This document shows positions 34,771 through 43,456 of a stretch of DNA of 49,730 nt, in pieces. Under the pieces are notes generated by a model. The model was not told where the DNA came from. It saw only the letters and a program-made list of their open reading frames with translations, and ran no database searches. Location: contig DATLYT010000050.1 of NCBI GenBank assembly GCA_035574455.1, positions 1 to 49,730 on the forward strand. The letters are read 5' to 3'. Position 1 is the stretch's first letter, and the number at the start of each line of letters is the position of its first letter. A program made the translations under genes and the position numbers. Origin of the DNA: DATLYT01 sp035574455 (GTDB lineage Bacteria; Bacteroidota; Ignavibacteria; UBA10030).

Positions 34771-34878
34771 AACAACTCCTGAATAATCCTGAAAGCGCAT
34801 CACGACCGCGGGGCGAGGGTTGAGAAATGCAGGGAATGTCGGCCATTAGAGATCGGTGAGGATTTAAGTGCTACACCT

Positions 34879-34903
34879 TCTGACCTCTGACCTCTGATGT
34901 CTG
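34879..34903. repeat. Heptamer tandem repeat TCTGACC
   Basis: TCTGACC-TCTGACC-TCTGATG-TCTG, about 3.5 units, 12 bp before the end of the C39-like gene. Confidence 0.7.
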
Positions 34904-34915
34904 TTTTCCGAAAAT

Positions 34916-35797
34916 TCACGTTCGCTTTTTCTTCCCAGCCATCTCTTCATAAACTGGTTCGATGCCATACTTTCCTGCCGCCCACAGTGTCAAGAGAGTC
35001 GTCATGCCGGCGATGGCGCGCTTCTCGTCTTCCTCGTGAATAACGAGTCCATAGGTGTCGGCGACGAAGCGAAACTGCTTGAGCAGTTTCCGTGCCTGGC
35101 GAGGATTCACCCATCCGTGCCAGAAGGAAACTTGCTCGACGATCATCTCTTCGTGGCGGCGGAAAAATTCGCCCAGGGAGATGACCTTTTCACTGAGCGG
35201 TGTGCGGGGTTTGGCAAGGTTCAGCAGGTCAGCAACATACAAATCCCATTGAAGAGACAGCAACCGGTTTTCCGGCCGGCGGAGAAACTTGGCGCGGGCG
35301 AGCGAAAACTTTGCCTTCGTCTTCACGCGAAACTTCGGCACGATCGGATGGTAGTCGTAAATCGTGCGAACGAAGCTTTTATCCAACTCATCCGGCTCGC
35401 GGTATACCCAGATCTTTTTCAGTTGTGGCCACGTGTGGATTGTCAGGACGGCTTTATCGGCACTATCAAGGGAAATAAATTTCCCGTTCTCTTCTTTAAC
35501 GACTGTGATCCAGTGCTCCCACTCACGGATGCACAGGAGGGAGGGGATACCACGTCTGAGATAGGAAACCAACTCGCGGCGCGCTTGTTCGGGGTCGTGC
35601 CGTCGGAACATCTTCAGTTCGCATCGATAATATTTCGCGGCGCGGGCGAGCTGAATTTCGTCCGTCCCATACCACCAGTGCGTGCCGGCGATTTTCGTGA
35701 TGTTTTTCTCGTCGGCAAAAATCCCTAACGTTACCAGCGCATGTTTTAGCGCAAACGGCCCGCATTGCCACTGATTCGGTTGTGGGTAAAGTCCCAT
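34916..35797 (-). CDS. C39-like papain-fold cysteine peptidase, cytosolic
   Basis: A 293-residue protein with an N-terminal peptidase C39-like domain (~1-130). The motif QPNQWQCGPFALKHAL gives candidate nucleophile Cys12 with a preceding Gln; His95 in REWEHWITVV and Asp111 in ISLDSADK complete a plausible triad. C39 domains usually cleave double-glycine leaders at the front of bacteriocin ABC exporters, but here no signal peptide, membrane span or ABC domain follows; residues ~140-293 form a basic, helix-rich region I do not recognise. No double-glycine substrate gene is seen nearby. The gene is isolated: repeats downstream, divergent from aconitase with a 275-bp gap. The substrate is unknown. 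Confidence 0.65.
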   Translation of the reverse strand: MGLYPQPNQWQCGPFALKHALVTLGIFADEKNITKIAGTHWWYGTDEIQLARAAKYYRCELKMFRRHDPEQARRELVSYLRRGIPSLLCIREWEHWITVVKEENGKFISLDSADKAVLTIHTWPQLKKIWVYREPDELDKSFVRTIYDYHPIVPKFRVKTKAKFSLARAKFLRRPENRLLSLQWDLYVADLLNLAKPRTPLSEKVISLGEFFRRHEEMIVEQVSFWHGWVNPRQARKLLKQFRFVADTYGLVIHEEDEKRAIAGMTTLLTLWAAGKYGIEPVYEEMAGKKKRT

Positions 35798-36072
35798 AGG
35801 TAGGTCTGAAGATTGTGCTACAAATACTACCCAATCTTCGCCCGAATATCAATACGGAATTTCGGGAATGAATACCTGTTTTTTGAAAAGAGCTGGAGCG
35901 AAGTGCACAGCACAACGTATGATAAAGGGAAATCAGAGCCGTGCCCGCCGCAGAGGGTTTCGGACTGTCTTACGAAAAATGTCAATCCAACAATCAATCG
36001 GCGGAATTTCTCCACACTTTTTTCTATATTGCTACTCGAATCGACAAGTATGTCGTGCAACAGGAGAACACC

Positions 36073-38847
36073 ATGACCCGTCAAGATAGTTTTCGGACCC
36101 TCTCAGAACTTACCGTTGGCCAACGAACCTACAAGTATTTTTCTCTCGCGAAACTCGAACGCAGCCTGGGAAAGAAGCTCGATCGACTGCCAATCTCACT
36201 TAAAATTCTTCTCGAAAATCTTCTCCGTCAAGAAGATGGGCGAATCGTGAAGAAGGATGATATTCACGCGCTTGTCCATTGGAATCCCAAAGCCACCCCC
36301 GACAAAGAAATCGCCTTCATGCCGGCGCGGGTGCTCCTGCAGGATTTCACCGGTGTGCCGTGCGTGGTGGATTTAGCCGTCATGAGAGACGCGATGGTGA
36401 AAATGGGCGGCGATGCGACGAAGATCAACCCACTACAGCCGGTGGATCTCGTCATCGACCACTCCGTCCAGGTGGATGAGTACGGGACGGAAGCGTCGTT
36501 CATGATCAATGTGGAGAAAGAATTCGAGCGGAACAAAGAGCGCTACATTTTCCTGCGATGGGGACAACAGGCGTTCCAGAATTTCCGCGTTGTCCCGCCC
36601 GGCACCGGCATCGTTCACCAGATTAATCTTGAATACCTCGCCAAAGCCGTGTTTACCGCGCAGGCTGATGGGGCGACGTTCGCGTACCCCGACACGCTCG
36701 TCGGCACGGACTCGCACACGACGATGATCAACGGCCTTGGTGTGCTGGGTTGGGGGGTTGGAGGAATTGAAGCAGAGGCGGCAATGTTGGGTCAGCCGAT
36801 CTCGATGTTGATTCCACAGGTAGTCGGATTCAAACTGCACGGCAAACTCCGGCCCGGAGCGACGGCGACCGACCTCGTTCTCACCGTGACGCAGATGCTG
36901 CGCAAGAAAGGCGTCGTCGGGAAGTTTGTGGAGTTCTTCGGCTCTGGCCTGTCGTCGTTGAGTCTTGCCGACCGCGCCACCATCGGCAACATGGCGCCGG
37001 AGTACGGTGCGACGATAGGATTCTTCCCCGTCGACCAAGAAACCCTCAGCTATCTCCGTTTTACCGGTCGCAGCGAAGAACTGATCGCACTCGTTGAAGC
37101 TTATTGCAAAGAGCAGGGTTTGTTCCATACGGCAAACAGTCCTGAGCCGGAGTTCAGCGACGTGCTCGAACTTGATCTCGCCACGGTCGAACCGAGTCTG
37201 GCCGGACCCAAACGGCCGCAGGATCGTGTTCCGCTCACAACCGCCAAGCGAGCATTTCGTCATGCATTGGTGGAAATGTTAGAGGCCAAAGGCGCTGCAC
37301 TCAACAAAGAAGCCGTTGCCAAGTGGGTCGATGAGGGTGGAAGCTCGCAGCCTGTAACTGATCCCTCCATCGTTCAGAATTGCCTGAAGACAATTCATGT
37401 CCGAAAGAACGGCACGGAATTCGACCTCACGCACGGCTCGGTGGTCATCGCTGCCATCACGAGTTGCACGAACACGTCCAACCCTTCTGTTATGGTTGCC
37501 GCCGGGCTCCTCGCCAAGAAGGCGGCCGAACGAGGTTTAACCTCAAAACCCTGGGTGAAGACCAGCCTTGCGCCTGGGTCAAAGGTCGTCACGGACTACT
37601 TAGCCGAAGCCGGACTGACTCCCTATCTGAACAAGCTCGGCTTCAACCTTGTCGGCTACGGTTGCACGACCTGTATCGGGAACAGCGGGCCGTTGCCCGA
37701 GCCGATTGCCAAGGCGGTGCAGGAGAATGACCTCGTTGCTGTTTCCGTGCTTTCCGGCAATCGGAATTTTGAGGGACGTATCAATCCACACGTCCGCGCA
37801 AATTATCTTGCTTCTCCTCCGCTTGTCGTTGCCTATGCGATCGCCGGGACAATGGATGTCGACATTCAAAACGACCCGCTCGGCACAGACAACGATGGTC
37901 AGCCGGTCTACCTCAAAGATATTTGGCCTTCGCCCGAAGAAGTGGAAGCAACAATTCGGGCGTGCGTGAAGTCGGAGATGTTCCACAAGGAATACGCGAA
38001 CGTGTTTGATGGAGGACAGGAATGGAACACGCTGCCGGTTCCCGAGGGCGACCGATTTGCGTGGGATGAGTCTTCCACGTACATCAAGGCGGCACCGTAT
38101 TTTGAAAACCTGCCGCGTGATCCCAAACCACTGGAGGATATTCGCGGAGCGAGAGCGCTGGCAGTGCTTGGTGATTCGGTGACGACGGACCACATCTCAC
38201 CCGCAGGCTCGATTTCGCCGAAAAGCCCCGCAGGGAAGTATCTCATGGAGCGTGGCGTCCAGCCGAAAGATTTCAACTCGTACGGTTCCCGCCGTGGGAA
38301 TCACGAGGTGATGATGCGGGGAACGTTTGCCAATATCCGTCTCCGCAATCTGATGGCTCCCGGTACCGAAGGGGGTTGGACGATCCATCCTTCATCGAAA
38401 GAGCCGATCACAATTTACGATGCAGCGATGAAGTACAAAGAAGAAGGAGTGCCCCTGGTGATCCTCGCAGGGAAGGAGTATGGCTCCGGATCGTCCCGCG
38501 ACTGGGCGGCGAAGGGTCCACGACTTCTCGGCGTGAGGGCGGTGATTGCTGAGAGCTTCGAGCGTATCCATCGCAGCAATCTTGTTGGAATGGGTGTCTT
38601 GCCGTTGCAGTTTGAGGAAGGGCAAAATGCTAAGAGTTTGGGCTTAACGGGCTTCGAGACCTATGACATCGAAGGCATTGCCGAAGGCCTGCAGCCGATG
38701 AAAAAGATGCGCGTGAAAGCAACAAAGCCTGATGGCTCGGTCGTCACCTTTAATGTTATCGCCCGCATCGATACGCCGAACGAAGTTGATTACTACAAGA
38801 ACGATGGTATTTTGCAGTATGTATTGAGACAGCTGTTAAAGAACTAA
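36073..38847 (+). CDS. acnA: Aconitate hydratase (AcnA/IRP1 type)
   Basis: Isomerises citrate to isocitrate in the TCA cycle. The 924 residues show the long AcnA plan: DFTGVPCVVDLAVMRDA, DSHTTMINGLGVLGWGVGG, iron-sulfur ligands in AITSCTNTSNPSVM and YGCTTCIGNSGPL (three Cys), and the swivel domain with GDSVTTDHISPAGSI and EYGSGSSRDWAAKGP. The start is ATG at 36073 behind CAGGAG; an in-frame GTG at 35941 would add 44 unrelated residues. A rhodanese gene follows 18 bp later, so they are probably co-transcribed. The 275-bp upstream gap holds no gene or convincing promoter that I can see. Confidence 0.97.
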   Translation: MTRQDSFRTLSELTVGQRTYKYFSLAKLERSLGKKLDRLPISLKILLENLLRQEDGRIVKKDDIHALVHWNPKATPDKEIAFMPARVLLQDFTGVPCVVDLAVMRDAMVKMGGDATKINPLQPVDLVIDHSVQVDEYGTEASFMINVEKEFERNKERYIFLRWGQQAFQNFRVVPPGTGIVHQINLEYLAKAVFTAQADGATFAYPDTLVGTDSHTTMINGLGVLGWGVGGIEAEAAMLGQPISMLIPQVVGFKLHGKLRPGATATDLVLTVTQMLRKKGVVGKFVEFFGSGLSSLSLADRATIGNMAPEYGATIGFFPVDQETLSYLRFTGRSEELIALVEAYCKEQGLFHTANSPEPEFSDVLELDLATVEPSLAGPKRPQDRVPLTTAKRAFRHALVEMLEAKGAALNKEAVAKWVDEGGSSQPVTDPSIVQNCLKTIHVRKNGTEFDLTHGSVVIAAITSCTNTSNPSVMVAAGLLAKKAAERGLTSKPWVKTSLAPGSKVVTDYLAEAGLTPYLNKLGFNLVGYGCTTCIGNSGPLPEPIAKAVQENDLVAVSVLSGNRNFEGRINPHVRANYLASPPLVVAYAIAGTMDVDIQNDPLGTDNDGQPVYLKDIWPSPEEVEATIRACVKSEMFHKEYANVFDGGQEWNTLPVPEGDRFAWDESSTYIKAAPYFENLPRDPKPLEDIRGARALAVLGDSVTTDHISPAGSISPKSPAGKYLMERGVQPKDFNSYGSRRGNHEVMMRGTFANIRLRNLMAPGTEGGWTIHPSSKEPITIYDAAMKYKEEGVPLVILAGKEYGSGSSRDWAAKGPRLLGVRAVIAESFERIHRSNLVGMGVLPLQFEEGQNAKSLGLTGFETYDIEGIAEGLQPMKKMRVKATKPDGSVVTFNVIARIDTPNEVDYYKNDGILQYVLRQLLKN

Positions 38848-38865
38848 GAGAGGAGCAGAAACACC

Positions 38866-39264
38866 ATGGTAAAACTTTTTTACTTGATCGCTGTCGGTGT
38901 CGCTGGATTTGGCTTAATCATGATGATTCAAGAGAGCGGCCGAAAGGTCATCAGTACCAAGGAAGTCTATGAGTTGATGCAGAAGGACACGAACGTCGTG
39001 GTTCTCGACGTCCGGACTCCGGCGGAGTACCGCGGCGAGCTGGGCCATGTCAAAGGCTCGATTCTGATCCCCGTGCAGGAGTTGGAGGGGAGATTGCACG
39101 AGCTTGAGCCGTTTCGGAACAAGACCATTCTCGCCATCTGTCGATCGGGGAATCGAAGCAGTAGAGCGGCGACGCTTCTGAATGAAAAGGGATTTAAAGC
39201 CCTGAACGTTGAAGGCGGGATGTTGAAGTGGAATAAAGAGAAACTGCCAGTGGAAAAAGAATAA
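38866..39264 (+). CDS. Membrane-anchored rhodanese-like sulfurtransferase
   Basis: 132 residues: an N-terminal hydrophobic segment (~4-21) that is a signal anchor or uncleaved signal, then a single rhodanese domain (~30-128) with VVLDVRTPAEYR and the active-site loop CRSGNRS (Cys92 as persulfide carrier). The domain is probably periplasmic. Co-transcription with aconitase, an iron-sulfur enzyme, may be chance, because the anchor would place this domain outside the cytosol. SD GAGAGGAG. Confidence 0.88.
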   Translation: MVKLFYLIAVGVAGFGLIMMIQESGRKVISTKEVYELMQKDTNVVVLDVRTPAEYRGELGHVKGSILIPVQELEGRLHELEPFRNKTILAICRSGNRSSRAATLLNEKGFKALNVEGGMLKWNKEKLPVEKE

Positions 39265-39285
39265 GAGGATTTCTTGGGATAGAGC

Positions 39286-39318
39286 AAAGCCCGGCCGGAG
39301 ATGATTCGGTCGGGCTTT
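39286..39318. terminator. Terminator between rhodanese and CHRD genes
   Basis: AAAGCCCGGCCG pairs with CGGTCGGGCTTT (one wobble) around a 9-nt loop, between convergent genes; the following T tract is weak. Confidence 0.75.
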
Positions 39319-39346
39319 GTGTTGTTGACCGGATTCGATGTTCGAG

Positions 39347-41209
39347 CTACTTGATCAACATCATGTTTTTCACCGCCGAGTAGCCGCTATTCGTGCTGAG
39401 TCGGTAGAAATACATTCCAGAACTTAACCCTCTTGCATCGAACTGGACCGCGTAAGTTCCTCCCTCTTGCAAGCCATTCACAAGCGTTGCCACCTCCTGT
39501 CCGAGTACATTGTACACGCGGAGGGACACATCATGACGTGCCCCGACACCGGGTAATGAATAACGGATAACGGTCGTCGGGTTGAACGGATTCGGATAGT
39601 TTTGTTCGAGAATAAAGGTCTGCGGAATACTCGGTGTCTCTACCCGATCAACGCTTGTGGCAACTCCGGTGGAGCTGAGGACTTGACCGCGAATTTCTCC
39701 GCCGGGATTTGCTGCCGTATGGACGTTCATATAGAGTCGTCCTTTTACTAATTCACGCAGCAGCATATCGGTTAACGGTTGTGTCCCATCCGTTGCTGTC
39801 CACGTACCCGTCGAGGTATTATTGGTGAAAGTCATACTTTTTACAACGCCGCCAGCTGTGCCTGTCGCTGCATTGTGGAAGTGCGAACCCGTTATAGCCC
39901 CACTCAAGCCTGTCACCGTTGCATCCCAGCTCACTGTGCCATCGGTGTTTACTCGGACAGACCCTGTTCCCGCAGCAGTGGTGGTCACGGGTGGAACCTC
40001 TTGAGCACCCTCCAGCTTCGCTGCAAACCCAACGACGGAAGTTAACAACACCTGTCCCCGAATTTCTCCTCCTTGGTTTTGTCCGGTGTGGATGTTGACA
40101 TACAGTCTTCCTCTTAGCAATTCACTCAAGAGCGAATCGGTCAGGGGCTGATTCGCATCAGAACTACTCCAAACCCCCGATGTCGTGTTATTTGTAAATG
40201 TGAGGCTTTTCACCACACCCCCAGCCACCCCAGCTGCAGCATTGTGGAAGTGAGAACCCGTTATTGGCCCGCTCAAACCGTTGACGGTGATGTTGTACGA
40301 GAGTTGTGAAGCATTGGCGCTCAGGACGAATGTCCCTGTTCCACTTGCCGCGGTGGAGACGGCAGGTACTTCTTGGGTGCCATCGAGCTTTGCAGTAAAT
40401 ACAGCACCGGGACTGAGAAGAACCTGGCCGCGAATTTCTCCACCCGGATTGGCAGCAGTATGGACGTTCATATACAGCCGTCCTCTTACCAATTCTCGCA
40501 ATAAAAGATCAGTTAACGGCTGTGATTGATCGCTAGCACTCCAGGTACCGGCAGATGTATTGTTGGTGAAGGTCATGCTCTTAACAACGCCCCCAGTCGC
40601 ACCGACTGCCCCATTGTGGAAATGCGAGCCCGTAATGGCTCCGCTCAGTCCGGTAACGGTAGCATCCCAGGTCACCGTGCCGTTGGGGTTGAGCGTCACC
40701 GACCCGGTCCCGGCAGCGGTGGTGCTCACCGGTGGAACCTCTTGAGCGCCCTCAAGCCGCGCTGTAAATGTTACGGGTCCGGAAAGCAAGACTTGTCCCC
40801 GAATTTCTCCTCCCGGATATTGACCGGTGTGAATGTTAACGTACAGCCTACCACGTAACAACTCACTCAGCAATGAATCGGTCAAAGGCTGGGTAGCATC
40901 GCCCACACTCCAAACACCGGATGAGGTGTTGTTTGTGAACGTCAAACTCTTCACGACACCTGCGGCCACGCCGGCTGGGGCATTGTGGAAATGGGAACCC
41001 GTTATCGGGCCGCTGAGGCCGTTGACGGTGATGTTGTAGGTAAGTTGTGTTGCGTCTCTGCTGAGAATAAAGGTCCCCGTGCCCGAGGCTGTTGTCGTGA
41101 CGGGCGGAACTTCTTGACTGCCGTCTAACTTTGCCGTAAAGAAGATCTGCCCGTAGGATGTTGACACGACAACGAGCAGTCCAATGCAAATCCTTAGAAA
41201 TGATCTCAT
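39347..41209 (-). CDS. Secreted four-CHRD-domain protein with T9SS sorting domain
   Basis: A 620-residue exported protein: signal peptide (~1-20, ending TSYGQ), four CHRD domains (24-147, 148-270, 271-394, 395-517) and a type A type IX secretion sorting domain (~518-620) with NYPNPFNPTTVIRYSLP, VYNVLGQEV and a closing MMLIK. Each CHRD has the SHFHN and HT..NPGGEIRGQV signatures. Domains 1 and 3 are near-copies of each other, as are 2 and 4 (A-B-A-B, 247-residue unit), so the gene grew by duplication of a two-domain block. CHRD domains come from chordin and occur in secreted bacterial proteins; ligand unknown. A strong AAGGAGGAG precedes the ATG. The protein probably ends on the cell surface, attached or released after T9SS export. 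Confidence 0.9.
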   Translation of the reverse strand: MRSFLRICIGLLVVVSTSYGQIFFTAKLDGSQEVPPVTTTASGTGTFILSRDATQLTYNITVNGLSGPITGSHFHNAPAGVAAGVVKSLTFTNNTSSGVWSVGDATQPLTDSLLSELLRGRLYVNIHTGQYPGGEIRGQVLLSGPVTFTARLEGAQEVPPVSTTAAGTGSVTLNPNGTVTWDATVTGLSGAITGSHFHNGAVGATGGVVKSMTFTNNTSAGTWSASDQSQPLTDLLLRELVRGRLYMNVHTAANPGGEIRGQVLLSPGAVFTAKLDGTQEVPAVSTAASGTGTFVLSANASQLSYNITVNGLSGPITGSHFHNAAAGVAGGVVKSLTFTNNTTSGVWSSSDANQPLTDSLLSELLRGRLYVNIHTGQNQGGEIRGQVLLTSVVGFAAKLEGAQEVPPVTTTAAGTGSVRVNTDGTVSWDATVTGLSGAITGSHFHNAATGTAGGVVKSMTFTNNTSTGTWTATDGTQPLTDMLLRELVKGRLYMNVHTAANPGGEIRGQVLSSTGVATSVDRVETPSIPQTFILEQNYPNPFNPTTVIRYSLPGVGARHDVSLRVYNVLGQEVATLVNGLQEGGTYAVQFDARGLSSGMYFYRLSTNSGYSAVKNMMLIK

Positions 41210-41304
41210 AACTCCTCCTTAAAGAGTTGTGGATGATTGAAATTGAGCACGATCTGGTGCTCGGGGTGTTCCTAATAGATTACGAAGACTCTATGGAAAC
41301 GGAT

Positions 41305-41952
41305 TTACGTTGAAGCAGCCGCAGCATCTTCATTCTTTTGTGGCCGTAGCTTTGCCAACCGAGGCGCGAGGAAGACCCAGAGTCGATATCCTAACAACAC
41401 GGCAACGATGGCACCGTAGGTTAAGGGCCGTTGGGTGTCCGCCTTCACGAGCCAGAGGTAGTGAATGACTCCGCCAATCGCTGTAAGGTAGATGAGCCGA
41501 TGCAGTAGATTCCATCGCTTCCCGCCCATCCACTTGGTGATACGGTCTGTCGATGTCGCAGCAAGCGGAATCATTAACACGAAACTGGTAAAGCCGACAA
41601 GAATGAACGGCCGCTTGGCAATGTCGGCCGCAATCTCTTCCCAGGCAAAGAATTGGTCGAGGTAGATGTACGTGGTGAAGTGGAGAAGCCCATAAAAGAA
41701 CGCAAAGAGGCCGAACATCCGTCGCAGTTGCTGCAAGGGAGTCCAACCCGTGATGCGACGAAGCGGGGTAACGCAGAGCGTAATGACGATGAAGCGAAGA
41801 GTCCACGTGCCCGTCTCGTCGGTAATATCGTCAATCGGGTTCGCGCTGAGTTGGTCGTGGAGAGCGTTCCAGACGAGTAAGCCGAGCGGGAGGAGGCAGA
41901 GAAGAAAGACAATCGGTTTGATGACTCGACGGACGAGTTGAGCTTGGTTCAT
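41305..41952 (-). CDS. msrQ: MsrPQ haem-binding membrane subunit MsrQ
   Basis: An inner-membrane b-type haem protein that passes quinone or flavin electrons to the periplasmic methionine sulfoxide reductase MsrP. 215 residues with about six hydrophobic segments; conserved pieces are ANPIDDITDETGTWTLRF, RRMFGLFAFFYGLLHFTTY with a haem His, and WNLLHRLIYLTAIGGVIHYLW with two more. The ATG at 41952 is chosen; an in-frame ATG at 41976 would add eight residues but lies within an inverted repeat. Neither start has a clear SD. msrP lies upstream on the same strand but 340 bp away, an unusual gap for this pair. Confidence 0.92.
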   Translation of the reverse strand: MNQAQLVRRVIKPIVFLLCLLPLGLLVWNALHDQLSANPIDDITDETGTWTLRFIVITLCVTPLRRITGWTPLQQLRRMFGLFAFFYGLLHFTTYIYLDQFFAWEEIAADIAKRPFILVGFTSFVLMIPLAATSTDRITKWMGGKRWNLLHRLIYLTAIGGVIHYLWLVKADTQRPLTYGAIVAVLLGYRLWVFLAPRLAKLRPQKNEDAAAAST

Positions 41953-41966
41953 GGGAAAGGGGGTGT

Positions 41967-42001
41967 ATTGCCTCATTGGTTCAATGGATCAGTGAGGCAA
42001 T
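41967..42001. promoter_or_regulatory. Inverted repeat immediately upstream of msrQ
   Basis: Perfect 9-bp arms ATTGCCTCA (41967-41975) and TGAGGCAAT (41993-42001) with a 17-nt loop, 15 bp upstream of the msrQ start. It could be an operator or a leader hairpin controlling msrQ. Confidence 0.4.
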
Positions 42002-42294
42002 GAATAAATTAGAAACTGATCTTACGCAAATTGGGATGTAGAAGCATATTTCACCTCTACGGGGTTCGATGACGTTCTTATTTCAAAAGCTACCAAAATT
42101 GCACTCCCCGCCAGACGGAAGGCGGGCTGGCTACGGAGTGTACGGGATTCGACACGTTTTTTATCGTCCCGTAGGGACGAAATGTTGGTAGAGCAAGTCC
42201 AAACAAAATTATCATAGCCGCGGTAGCGGCGACATTATGGTAGCCCCCGTCAGGCCTGCCCGCCTCAGGCGGGGGCGACTGTGCGTAACATCAG
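41977..42294. other. 318-bp msrP-msrQ spacer filled with repeats
   Basis: No gene. Apart from the inverted repeat at its left end it holds several GC-rich hairpins (for example CCCGCCAGACGGAAGGCGGG near 42104-42124 and CGTCCCGTAGGGACG at about 42165-42179) leading into the dispersed repeat at 42165-42298. Confidence 0.75.
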
Positions 42295-42298
42295 TTAG
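42165..42298. repeat. Modular palindromic dispersed repeat, copy 2
   Basis: Positions 42196-42279 match 30431-30513 almost base for base, including GCCGCGGTAGCGGC + GACATTATGGTAG and the long CCCCCGTCAGG...GGCGGGGGCGAC hairpin. The shared terminal GTGCGTAACATCAGTTAG (42281-42298) overlaps the msrP stop codon. Copy 1 has a 10-bp stretch before the terminal segment where copy 2 has a single T. The preceding module is a variant: CGTCCCGTAGGGACG + AAATGTTGGTAG. Confidence 0.8.
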
Positions 42299-43248
42299 AA
42301 ATATTTCCTCAAATCCATCCCGGCATACAGATGCGCCACATGTTCGCCGTAGCCGTTGAACATGAGGGTCTTCCGCTTGAAGAACTCGCCAATCCGCCGT
42401 TCGTTCTTCTGACTCCATCGTGGGTGGTCGACATCCGGGTTGACGTTGGAGTAGAAGCCGTACTCATCGGGATTGGCAATCATCCATGTCGTCGTTGGCT
42501 GATTCTCCACGAACCGTATCCGGACAATCGATTTAATTCCCTTAAAGCCGTATTTCCACGGCACAACCAGGCGGATCGGCGCGCCGTTTTGATTCGGCAA
42601 TGTTTTACCGTACAGCCCGACGGCAAGAATCGTTAACGGATGAATGGCTTCATCCATCCGTAAGCCTTCAACGTAGGGCCAGTTCAGGTACGGCCTTCGT
42701 TGACCGGGCATCTGTTCGGGATCGTGAAGCGTGGTGAACTCGACAAATTTCGCCTTCGAGGTCGGTTCGAACTTTTTGATGAGATTGGCAAGGGGAAACC
42801 CGAGCCAGGGGATGACCATCGACCACGCCTCAACGCAACGCAATCGGTAGATGCGGTCTTCGAGCGTCTGGCCTTTGAGAATGTCTTCAAGGTTGTATGT
42901 TGCCGGCTTTTTGACGTGACCCTCGACGCGAATCGTCCAGGGCGTTGTGCGGAAGTTTTGAGCGTTCTTATGAGGGTCGTCTTTATCGACGCCGAACTCG
43001 TAGAAGTTATTGTAGGTGGTGATGTCTTTGTAGGGGGTCAGCTTTTCGTCGGAGTCGTAAGGGCCTTTCTTTGAGGGTTTCCAATTGTCCTGTTCACGAG
43101 CAAGAAGCTCTTGAAATGGAGCGATGGATTGTAACGCAAGGCCGGCCGTTGCCACAGAGGCGGTACGAAGAAACGACCGGCGGTTGTGATACAGTGATTC
43201 AGGTGTGATTTCGGACGGACGGACGTCGTCCGCGCGTTTGATAAGCAT
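42295..43248 (-). CDS. msrP: Periplasmic methionine sulfoxide reductase, molybdopterin subunit MsrP
   Basis: Repairs oxidised methionines in periplasmic proteins, using a molybdopterin cofactor. From ATG at 43248 (SD GGAGAG) the protein has 317 residues. A twin-arginine signal NRRSFLRTASVATAGLAL (~22-39) is visible, then YRLRCVEAWS with the molybdenum-ligand Cys (~138), GAPIRLVVPWKYGFKGIKSI, and the family-typical end YAGMDLRKYF. A TTG at 43272 would add eight residues without family support. The TAA stop is formed at the edge of a dispersed repeat. The electron partner MsrQ is encoded downstream. Confidence 0.95.
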   Translation of the reverse strand: MLIKRADDVRPSEITPESLYHNRRSFLRTASVATAGLALQSIAPFQELLAREQDNWKPSKKGPYDSDEKLTPYKDITTYNNFYEFGVDKDDPHKNAQNFRTTPWTIRVEGHVKKPATYNLEDILKGQTLEDRIYRLRCVEAWSMVIPWLGFPLANLIKKFEPTSKAKFVEFTTLHDPEQMPGQRRPYLNWPYVEGLRMDEAIHPLTILAVGLYGKTLPNQNGAPIRLVVPWKYGFKGIKSIVRIRFVENQPTTTWMIANPDEYGFYSNVNPDVDHPRWSQKNERRIGEFFKRKTLMFNGYGEHVAHLYAGMDLRKYF

Positions 43249-43456
43249 AGTTCTCTCTCCTCCAGATGGCAAACGGCGTTTAGCCTTCTAACCGCAATGG
43301 GGAGGTTTTCGTTCCCAGCAAAAAGAACTTCTGGGGCGGGGACATTTTTACGCCAACAAGAGGAAGGACTAGAGGACACGGCAAGAAATCGAGGCGTTGG
43401 TAGAGACTTCAGCCGTGTTTGATGGAGGGCTCGCTTAGCATGACGAGTGACTTGTT

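Larger units (their letters stand above)
34575..34915. other. 341-bp intergenic region, repeats only
   Basis: No credible gene. It holds the upstream region of the NSS transporter, a composite palindromic element (34679-34770) and a heptamer tandem repeat (34879-34903). The C39-like gene ends at its right edge on the same strand. Confidence 0.7.

Noticed and set aside
36000..36072. Bacteroidota-type promoter before acnA (TATATTGC)
   Set aside because: It misses the TAnnTTTG pattern in the key G/T positions and has no TTTG at the right distance.
36433..37263. A 276-codon minus-strand open frame opposite aconitase
   Set aside because: Shadow of acnA with no start signal or family resemblance.
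42058..42075. GGGGTTCGAT stretch as part of a tRNA T-arm
   Set aside because: No cloverleaf can be drawn around it; it lies in repeat-rich spacer DNA.
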